A stretch of 64,000 bases of DNA, taken from positions 88,567,023-88,631,022 of the forward strand of contig JAAALK010000289.1 in the NCBI GenBank assembly GCA_019279435.1. Reading direction: 5' to 3'. The notes beneath the pieces are model-generated. The model did not search any database. It was not told the DNA's origin and saw only the letters and a program-made list of their open reading frames with translations. Both the position numbers and the translations under genes were made by a program. Shown here one piece after another: positions 56,288 through 64,000 of the stretch; position 1 is the stretch's first letter, and every line of letters starts with the position of its first letter. The DNA comes from Zizania palustris. Its lineage: Eukaryota; Streptophyta; Magnoliopsida; Poales; Poaceae.

Positions 56288-56772
56288 TGTTGGGGGAAAT
56301 TACTTCATTTCCAGGACTTAAAGGTTAACCCTCCAAAGGCTCTAAGAAGGTCCCGAAGATGGTCGACTAATGCTCGAAGATACGTCAGCACGGTCGAAGG
56401 GTGTCACGATGCGAAGTCTCGGAGGACCCTCCGAAAGGAGAGAGGAGGCTTCGAAGCAGGAAGACGTGACTGATTGGATGCTCTGCTTATCCATCTACCC
56501 TGCAGCATTTTACCGTGTATAACCTTGTTTATAATACTGAAGGTCATTTGTAATATAAGGGTAAATAGGTCTATTCCTTTAGCCTTTCTCCCTATAAATA
56601 CCCCCCTTTGTACCTTGTAAGAGGGATCCAGAACCAGTGGTTCAAATACACATTTTCGGACCTCTTGAGTTGTTATCCTTTACGGAGGCTCAAGTTTGTC
56701 CTAAAAACACAAACCTCTTGTTTGTCTGTTCTTAACTGCTAAGAACCTGTTGGTGTAACTTTTACGCCAACA
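56288..56772 (+). repeat. 5' LTR of element C
   Basis: This 485-bp LTR starts TGTTGGGGGAAATTACTTC and ends TTTTACGCCAACA. The TATA box CCCTATAAATACCCC is at about 56590-56604. It shares both ends and the TATA region with B's LTR but is diverged in the middle. Confidence 0.9.
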
Positions 56773-56773
56773 G

Positions 56774-56792
56774 TTGGCGCCGTCCGTGGGGA
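56774..56792 (+). other. Primer-binding site of element C
   Basis: TTGGCGCCGTCCGTGGGGA lies one base after the LTR and is identical to the site in B. Confidence 0.88.
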
Positions 56793-56980
56793 TCCAAGTT
56801 CTAAAAGCTTGTTCTCTACTGCTAACTGCACTCTGAAGAAAACTTACGGGGGGAGCCTCGGAATCCTGAGATTCCGCGCACCCTTCAGTTAAGGGCTTCT
56901 TAGTGCAGCCCGAAGGCCTTCCCTCGACCCCCTCGAGTCGTTCGAAGCCTTCCATTTCCAAGACACCTCATCGGCTAACC

Positions 56981-59900
56981 ATGCCTCCGAAGCGTGGTCA
57001 GGCTACAGGTCCCCTTCGAAGGTCCCCTCGGACCAACGGAGCCGGACCCTCAGCTAATCCGACGGTTCCTGCCAGAACCGATGGGCGTCGAGCGCCCCGG
57101 GGCCCTCTACCCCCCCCTACAATGCTTCAGACCGACTACGCAGCAAGCCGAGACCCTGAAGTTCCCTCCGACGAAGACGAAGGCCCTCCCGAGACCGAGG
57201 CTACGCAGCTAGCCAGGCTTCAGGAGGAGGTGTCCAGATGGAGGCAGGAAGCCGCCGACAGACTCCGCACTCAAGCTTCCACTGAAACTCCAAGAGGGCC
57301 TCCAGACGATGGAGGCCACAACCCCCCAGAAGTTATACAAGTCTAGGAAGAGGCCGAGAATGCGTCCTTCGACAATGAGTCTCCATTGCACCCTGATCTA
57401 CAGAGAGTGCCTTTCGACCCCAAGTTCAAGGCCTCGAAGCTGCACAAGTACTCCGGGGGGTCGGACCCCGGGGAGTTCGCCCGCTCGTACGCCCTAGCTA
57501 TAGAAGCAAGCGGAGGGGTACGAAGCACCATGGCAAAATGCTTCCCACTTGCTCTCGAAGGTGTGGCACTCCGGTGGTTCTGGTCCCTAAAACCAGGATC
57601 GATCAAGTCATGGGAACTACTCAAAAAGAAGTTCGTGAGCAACTTCCAAGGCACTTTCGTGGCCCCGATGTCCACGGGAAGTTTGTTCTAAGTAAAGCAG
57701 CGGGAAGGAGAAACCCTCCGAGAATACTTTACACGCTTCGCCCACACCAAGTCACAGATCAAGGGCCTTACTACCTCTTCGGTAGTTGATGCTGCCCGAG
57801 AAGGGGTGCTAAACCCTGACCTCCTCAGCAAACTCCATCGGAAGCCGGTAACATCCGTAGCACAGCTCATGGCATACTTCGAGCAATATGCCAAGGCAGA
57901 GGAAGGATGCCTTCGGCGAGCTGAGGCAGCACTACCCGCCCTCCGGGAAGTCAAAAGGGAGCCAGAGGCCACCGCTCCGCCACAACCTCCACAAGACAGC
58001 CGCCCTAGCGAGTATAGGCGAGGAAAAAAGCATTTCCGTTTGGAAGTGCTAAATATTGCACCTTCAGCTTCGAAGGCACCGGCCAGTTTCCAGCAGGTAA
58101 AAAATTTTAAGGCTGGGCCGTCAGTACCTCAAGAAAGGGTGCCTGGAAGGCGCCAGAGTCATTTTTGCTGCGTGCATGGCGATAATAGAAGCCATGACAC
58201 GAAGGACTGCAAGACGATATTGACCCTTCGGGGTGAATACATTGACCGAAATACCAGGAGGGGTACTTCGGACCGAGTTCCACCTGCGGCACGATCGGAG
58301 CCTGTCCAAACTGTGGCCCGAGCCGGTGCCCTCGAAGCCCCTATACGGCTACCGGTGGCCAGTATTATGCCACCACCAAGGCACGAAGATCCGCAAGACC
58401 GCGGCAAAAGAGTAGTCCTACCCATCTCCGGAGGGGGGACCCTCGGCAGCATGTCCAAGAGACAGCGCCGTGAGTACGTCCGAGAAGTTGGGCACATTGG
58501 GACTTCAAGTTCCGCTGAAGGGATGCCAGAATGGTCCCGTGTACCCATCTCATTCACAGCCAGCGATGCAGTAGGGGTGAAGTTTCCCCATGCTGACCCA
58601 TTAGTCATCTCTGCTGATATAGCAGGGGCTAATGTTCGGAGGATCCTGGTGGACGGTGGAAGCTCCGCAGATATACTCTTCGTTCAAGCCTTCGACCAGA
58701 TGTGCATACCCCGGAAGGATCTACTCCCTGCAGCCCGGCCACTTCAAGGGTTCTCAGGACCGCCTCTCGATGCCCTCGGCCAAATAGGCCTCGAGGTTGC
58801 CTTCGGAGAGGGGCCGCTGGCCCGAGTAGAAGAGGTGATTTTCGACGTGGTGGATGCCCCCTACGCCTACAATGCTATCTTCGGACGAGGGATGTTAAAC
58901 CAATTCGGGGCTATAGCTCATCACAACTACCTTTGTCTCAAAATGCCCACACAAGGTGGAGTGCTCACTATTTCAGGAGACCAAGCTGTAGCCAGAAGGA
59001 CAGAATATGGCCACGGGCAGCCATTGGACCCTCGACAAGTGCACAATGTGGCGGAGAGCGCCGAAGAAGTACCAGAAGCCCTGAGCCCCCCGAAGGGATC
59101 CTCGCTCAAACCAAGCCCGGAGGGTGATGTCGAGACAAGAATAATCTCAGAAGACGGCAAAGAATACCCAATAAAATTCGGCAAGGGGCTATCTCCGGAG
59201 ATAACCGCCTCATTAGAAGAAGTCGTCAAGAAGAATTTAGACATGTTTGCTTGGACCGACGAAGATATCACGGGGGTCGACCGAAGCATCATCGAGCACA
59301 GTCTGCTCGTCAACCCGAAGGCCAAGCCAGTGCGCCAGGGGCTCCGGAAACTATCAACAGAAAGAGCAAATTTAGCCAAGGCCGAAGTGGAAAAATTGTT
59401 AAAAGCTGGCATTATCAGGGAAGTGGCCCATACCGAGTGGTTGGCCAACCCTGTTTTTGTAAGGAAGAAGGATTCCAGCAAATGGCGCATGTGTATTGAC
59501 TTCACATCACTAAATAAAGCATGCCCGCGAGACCCCTACCCAATGCCCCGAATAGATCAATTAATAGATTCCACAGCCGGCTCCGAACTATTAAGCTTCC
59601 TCGATGCATACTCCGGGTACCATCAAGTATGGCTGAAGAAAGAAGACGAGGCCAAGACAAGTTTCATAACTCCTTCAGGAGTATACTGCTATGTAAGAAT
59701 GCCGTTTGGTTTACGGAATGCCGGAGCCACATTTTCTCGCTTAATAGCTAAAGCTTTAGGCCATCAGATAGGCCGCAATGTCGAAGCCTACATGGACGAT
59801 ATTGTAATAAAAAGTGCTCAAAAGCATCAGCATAGCATAGACTTAGATGAAACTTTTGAGAGCCTCCGAGCATGTGGAGTACGCCTCAATCCCGAAAAAT

Positions 59901-62326
59901 GTATATTCGGGGCACAAGCAGGGAAGCTGCTAGGGTACTTAGTTTCGAGCAGGGGGATCGAAGCCAGTCCAACGCAAATAAGTGCACTGCAAAGAATGGC
60001 CCCACCTGAAAATTTGAAGCAAGTACAGAAGCTAGCAGGAAGGCTAGCAGCACTCAGCAGGTTCCTGTCCAGATCGGCAGAGCGAAGCCTCCCAATTTTC
60101 AAGGCACTCAAAGGCTCCGAAAGCTTCAGCTGGACGCCGGAGTGCCAAAAGAGCTTCGAAGAGATAAAAGCCTACCTTGGAACTTTATCAACCTTAACTG
60201 TTCCTCTTCCAGGGGAAACATTGCTTTTATACCTTGCAGCGACAGGGTCAGCAGTAAGCGCAGTACTAGTCCGAGAAGTCGAGCTCAAGGACAAGCTGGT
60301 ACAAAACCCAGTTTATTTTGTCTCGGAGGCATTATCAGGAGCCAAGATCAGATACTCCGAGCTTGAAAAGTTTGCTTATGCTTTGGTAATGGCCTCACGA
60401 AAGCTAAGGCATTATTTCTTGGCGCATAACCTTATTGTCCCCACATCGTATCCTCTTGGAGATATGCTCCGAAACAAAGATTCCATAGGCAGGGTTGGAA
60501 AGTGGGCAGTCGAGTTAGCACCCTTCGAAATCTCCTTCACAGCAAGGACGGCCGTTAAATCTCAAATTATAGCAGATTTCGTAGCAGAGTGGACTCCATC
60601 TGCAGTATGGACTCCGGAAGAACCCTCCGACGGTTTCTGGACAATATTCTCCGACGGGGCCTATCAAGCATCAGGTGCCGGAGCAGGGGCAGTAATCTTC
60701 TCACCATCAGGACAAAAGGCAATGTACTCTGCAAGGCTTAACTTTCGAACCACTAATAACGTCGCCGAGTATGAAGGAATCTTGCTAGGCCTCCGAAAGG
60801 CTAAAGCACTCGGAGCTACAAGGATAATGATCAAGACAGATTCCCAAGTCGTCGCGGGACATATTGATAAAAGCTTCCAAGCAAAAAACCCACACCTCGC
60901 GCAATACCTTCAAGAAATCTGTAAGGCAGAAGCAGCATTCAAAGGGTTTACAGTTCGAAGCATACCGCGGGCAGAAAATCAACTTGCAGATATTCTTGCA
61001 AAGGCCGCAGCAGGAGCAGTAGACCTCCCGGAGGGCGCTTTCTATGAAGAATTAGAGCAGCCAACAGCTGACCAAATACCCTCGTCAGAAGTAATGTGTA
61101 TTGAGGCTACGGATTGGCGAACTCCAATAATAACTATGTTGCAAGGTAGCAATGACCCTCCAGAAGGCCAAGAAGCTCGAAGAGTGCGAACGAGAGCTCG
61201 AAATTACAAACTTATTGGGGAAGTACTATATAAAGCCGGAGTATGCTCACCACTGCTTCGATGCATCTCTCAACCTGAAGGACAAGACATACTTCGAGGC
61301 ATCCACGAGGGGCTGTGCGGAAGTCATCTAGCTCCCAGAGCACTGGCAGGCAAGACGCTCCGGCAAGGTTTTTATTGGCCGACGATCGTCAGAGACGCCG
61401 AAGACCTAGTTCGGACGTGCCAAGGCTGCCAATGGATGGGCCGAAGGAGCCATCGCCCGCCAGCTCAACTCCAAGTTATTGCCCCAGTATGGCCGATGGC
61501 TAGATGGGGCATGGACCTCATAGGCCCTTTCCCACCAGCAAAAGGCGGATTGAAATTTGCGGTCGTAGCAATAGAATACTTCTCAAAATGGGTGGAAGCA
61601 GAGCCGTTAACAGCCATCACATCAAAGAATGTGCAAAGGTTCTTCTGGCAGAATATTATATGCAGGTTCGGAGTCCCCAGAGAATTAACGGTGGATAATG
61701 GGACCCAGTTCGAAGCTGATACCTTCCAAACATTCTGTGAAGAACTGGGCATTAAGCTATGCTTCGCAGCAGTGCGACATCCGCAATCCAACGGAGCCGT
61801 CGAGCGAGCCAACGGGAATATCCTCTCCGGGTTAAATCGCCGAATCGTCGGATTGGCCAAGGGCCTATGGGTCGAAGAGCTACCCAAAATTCTATGGTCT
61901 ATCCGAACCACGCAAACTAGATCAACCGGCTTCACGCCATTCAGGTTGCTCTTCGGAGACGAAGCCATGACCCCTACGGAGCTCAAAGGGGAGTCACTTC
62001 GCGTAATTCAACACGAAGACGAAGATGATCGGAGTGCTTCAATAGACTTGTCGGAAGAAACGAGGCTTCGAGCTGTCGCCAACCTGACGAAGTACCAAGA
62101 GCACACAAAGACATGGTATGACCCGAAAGTCAAATTAACTGAGTTAAAACCAGGTCATCTAGTATTACGAAATGTAATAGCTCCGGGGAAGCTAGGGAAC
62201 AAATGGGAAGGACCATATGTTATCTTATGCTCAGGTCGCCCCGGCTCGTTTAAATTAGCTAATTTAGAAGGAGAAGAGTTGAAACATGCGTGGCATGCGG
62301 AGCACCTTAAGAGATATTATGCTTAA
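56981..62326 (+). pseudogene. Tat-like gag-pol polyprotein (element C)
   Basis: One frame starts MPPKRGQATGPLRRSP and ends AWHAEHLKRYYA, 1781 residues, interrupted only by TAG at about 57344 and TAA at about 57689, where B has Gln in SLFQVKQ. Gag has YALAIEASGGVRSTMAKCF. A Cys/His motif is CCVHGDNRSHDTKDC. Protease is LVDGGSSADILF near 58650. RT has YMDD at 59789-59800. A first RNase H-like region (SRKLRHYFLAHNLIVPTSYP) is followed by a second RNase H (FSDGAYQASGAGAGAV, NNVAEYEGILLGL, RAENQLADILAKAA). Integrase has GSHLAPRALAGKTLRQGFYW, CQGCQ, WGMDLIGPFPPAK, TVDNGTQFE and HPQSNGAVERANG, with all DDE residues present. From 57692 on the frame is uninterrupted for more than 1500 codons. It could give active enzymes in trans if translated. 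Confidence 0.92.
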
Positions 62327-62511
62327 GGCTTCCTTGTAATCACTTGTAACACTCCTTTTATAAATAAAGCTAAGGGGTTGAGATTTGTTTTGCCCTTCGA
62401 ACATCCAACCCTCCGGATGGACGCATTCGGAGGTCGGTGATGCTAGCAGAGCCAAGCATTTTTCGGAAAAACCCAAGGGGCTTGCTACGAACCATTGGTT
62501 CAGTGGCTCCG
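62327..62511 (+). other. Spacer after pol in element C
   Basis: A short untranslated stretch follows the pol stop, with AATAAAGC at about 62362 resembling a polyadenylation signal. It leads into the tandem repeat. No gene is seen. Confidence 0.4.
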
Positions 62512-63160
62512 CCAACCTACGGATTCCAGGCTCCGGCTTGTTAGGATCCGTAGAAGAGTCTAAGGACTTTAAACAAAACAGAATTTCAAGCCTCCGGGTG
62601 CGAAGTATCTGTAAAAGAGCCGTAGGTGGCCAACCTACGGATTCCAGGCTCCGGCTTGTTAGGATCCGTAGAAGAGTCTAAGGACTTTAAACAAAATAGA
62701 ATTTCAAGCCTCCGGGTGCGAAGTATCTGTAAAAGAGCCGTAGGTGGCCAACCTACGGATTCCAGGCTCCGGCTTGTTAGGATCCGTAGAAGAGTCTAAG
62801 GACTTTAAACAAAACAGAATTTCAAGCCTCCGGGTGCGAAGTATCTGTAAAAGAGCCGTAGGTGGCCAACCTACGGATTCCAGGCTCCGGCTTGTTAGGA
62901 TCCGTAGAAGAGTCTAAGGACTTTAAACAAGACGGAATTTCAAGCCTCCGGGTGCGAAGTATCTGTAAAAGAGCCGTAGGTGGCCAACCTACGGATTCCA
63001 GGCTCCGGCTTGTTAGGATCCGTAGAAGAGTCTAAGGACTTTAAACAAGACGGAATTTCAAGCCTCCGGGTGCGAAGTATCTGTAAAAGAGCCGTAGGTG
63101 GCCAACCTACGGATTCCAGGCTCCGGCTTGTTAGGATCCGTAGAAGAGTCTAAGGACTTT
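62512..63160. repeat. 118-bp tandem repeat (element C)
   Basis: The word GGATTCCAGG recurs at 62521, 62639, 62757, 62875, 62993 and 63111, an exact 118-bp period with about 5.5 copies and very few differences, for example AAAACAGAAT versus AAGACGGAAT. Each unit has two halves, one with ATTCCAGGCTCCGG and CCGTAGAAGAGTC, the other with ATTTCAAGCCTCCGG and CTGTAAAAGAGCCG. They look like diverged 59-bp copies of the roughly 60-bp unit of B. Confidence 0.95.
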
Positions 63161-63349
63161 AAATTTTTTGTCTAACTTATCGATGGTGACATGTGCAAAA
63201 ATTCGAAGCATGCAGGTGCTCGAGCAATCATTGTGCCTACCGAACCCTTATATAAGATAAAAGCTCCGCCACCCACAAGAGGGGTAGGAGGATAGGAGTC
63301 ACACAGCATGCTGTCAAAGCACTCCGCATTAAAGTATTATATTCATACA
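63161..63349. other. Spacer between tandem repeat and antisense gene (element C)
   Basis: No coding signal. It lies just downstream of the antisense gene's stop and probably includes its 3' untranslated end. Confidence 0.4.
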
Positions 63350-63805
63350 TCAGGAAAAATTGTTATCTAGACCCAAATAAAAACGGAGACCCTTTCGACC
63401 CCTAGAGCTACCCCTGCGGCTACTTTGCCCTTCGGAGCTTGAAGTCTTTTTAGGCCGGGAACTTCTCTTTTTCTTCGAGGCTCGCAGCTTCTTCTGCTCC
63501 TCCTGAAGTTCGGCCCACGTCAAGAGCCTTTCGGAGCCGGCCTCGGCAAGGTTTCCAGCTTGATACTCCGAGTCGGACCAGTCAACAGGCTCGGAGGACG
63601 AAGACCCCTCTTCCTGTTCTTCCTCTTTAATATAGGACAAAACATCCCTTCGTACTTCAAGAGTAACTTCCCCCCCGTCTCCGCGAGGAACAGAAAAGCG
63701 AGAGCGGCGATAAGGCCTCAAACTCTCAAGAACTGCCCACTCCTTTCGAAGCTCGGCAGTAGTTTCCAAAAGTACGAAGTCAGGGCTCGAAGGGCATGAC
63801 AGAAC
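63350..63805 (-). CDS. Last exon of the antisense Tat gene (element C)
   Basis: On the minus strand the exon follows the acceptor TTTTTTAG and starts VLSCPSSPDFVLLETTAELR. It continues with WAVLESLRPYRRSRFSVPRG, VLSYIKEEEQEEGSSSSEPV, VDWSDSEYQAG and a Lys/Arg/Ser-rich basic end, finishing GLRFYLGLDNNFS. No stop or frameshift is seen, so this is the best copy of the exon; A and B are broken in the same exon. The basic, serine-rich tail might bind nucleic acid. That is inference. Confidence 0.7.
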   Translation of the reverse strand, partial: VLSCPSSPDFVLLETTAELRKEWAVLESLRPYRRSRFSVPRGDGGEVTLEVRRDVLSYIKEEEQEEGSSSSEPVDWSDSEYQAGNLAEAGSERLLTWAELQEEQKKLRASKKKRSSRPKKTSSSEGQSSRRGSSRGRKGLRFYLGLDNNFS

Positions 63806-63911
63806 CTAAAAAAGAGAAGAACACCCAAGACGAGTACTGTTTATAACTTTCTCATTAATTAAACAAAGTTTACAAGACCACAGGTACACAAACAGCCCTA
63901 AGCAGCTAGAC
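63806..63911 (-). other. Last intron of the antisense gene (element C)
   Basis: The donor is CCGCAG|GTCTAG and the acceptor TTTTTTAG|GTTCTG on the minus strand, 106 nt. It sits at the same place as the introns at 22060-22148 and 55675-55785. An early in-frame TAG after the donor would end an unspliced frame. Confidence 0.7.
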
Positions 63912-64000
63912 CTGCGGGTCGGTTGGCGGAGCTGGGACCGAAGGCGCTGGCGAAGTCGGGAGTGGTGGCTTCGCCTGAGCCTGCTTTTGCCGGCGGGCCT
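63912..64000 (-). CDS. Penultimate exon of the antisense gene (element C), partial
   Basis: The minus strand reads ARRQKQAQAKPPLPTSPAPS, then VPAPPTDPQ before the donor. This matches ARRQRQAQMKPPAPTLP of A. The exon continues past the window edge. Confidence 0.6.

Larger units (their letters stand above)
56288..64000 (+). mobile_element. Element C: Tat-like Ty3/gypsy, runs off the window
   Basis: A plus-strand element has a 485-bp 5' LTR, the same primer-binding site as B, a nearly open gag-pol of 1782 codons, a 118-bp tandem repeat and the 3' exons of the antisense gene on the minus strand. Only two in-frame stops were found in gag-pol. It is homologous to B over its whole length. Its 3' LTR is outside the window. 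TAGTC at 56283-56287 is the candidate target duplication. Confidence 0.92.

Noticed and set aside
56066..56772. A single 707-bp LTR for element C
   Set aside because: It contains two TGTTGGGGGAAA starts. The first 222 bp alone match B's LTR start up to ATTAGATTAGTC, and the 485-bp remainder is itself a complete LTR.
58107..61986. Minus-strand frames up to 192 codons across element C pol
   Set aside because: They are shadows of the long plus-strand polyprotein and show no independent motif.
62512..63160. CRISPR array for the regular 118-bp repeats
   Set aside because: The units are contiguous without unique spacers, and the context is a plant retrotransposon.
1..64000. tRNA, rRNA or a host protein-coding gene
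   Set aside because: No cloverleaf-like or rRNA-like sequence was recognised, and no frame has host-protein motifs. This was by eye; a scan with dedicated tools could still find a small RNA gene.

Overview
This window looks like plant nuclear DNA, most likely from a large grass (Poaceae) genome. I found no host gene, tRNA, rRNA, CRISPR array or bacterial feature. Almost every base I could assign belongs to LTR retrotransposons of Ty1/copia type (SIRE/Maximus-like, plus a Tnt1/Sto-like remnant) and Ty3/gypsy type (Tat-like elements with two RNase H domains and an antisense gene, a Tekay/Del-like chromovirus, and a CRM-like chromovirus). Lineage names rest on domain order and motifs remembered from the families, not on a search.

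The layout is a set of nested insertions. Element names are mine. A, a Tat-like element (5608-6816 and 53048-56065), is the outer host. E, a Tekay-like element on the minus strand (6817-53047), sits inside A's antisense gene, flanked by the target duplication CTCCA. G, a CRM-like element on the plus strand (32236-45373), lies in E's integrase. F, a SIRE-like copia on the plus strand (8644-32235), lies in the 5' internal part of G. H, a SIRE-like gag-only copia on the minus strand (37766-45226), lies in G's 3' LTR. F itself contains J, a solo LTR (12203-14187, duplication TTCTC), and B, a complete Tat-like element on the minus strand (18325-29498, duplication GACAT, two 495-bp LTRs). A single deletion near 8644 would explain the missing parts of E, G and F. 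Right of A come D, a Tat LTR inserted in A's last exon at 56066, and C, a nearly intact Tat-like element on the plus strand inserted in D's LTR at 56288. C runs off the right edge.

The left 5.6 kb is older debris: a possible copia LTR (2050-2637), a gypsy polyprotein tail (2777-3190), and a broken minus-strand copia (3191-5607). The first 1.1 kb is only weakly interpretable.

The most interesting system is the Tat-like family (A, B, C, D). Each of A, B and C carries, downstream of pol and on the opposite strand, a multi-exon gene with splice sites at matching positions. In B and C, tandem repeats lie between the end of pol and this antisense gene: about 60 bp in B and a 118-bp apparent dimer of the same unit in C. 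Most coding regions have premature stops, many explained by C-to-T changes at CAG, CAA or CGA codons. B and C are the best preserved polyproteins.
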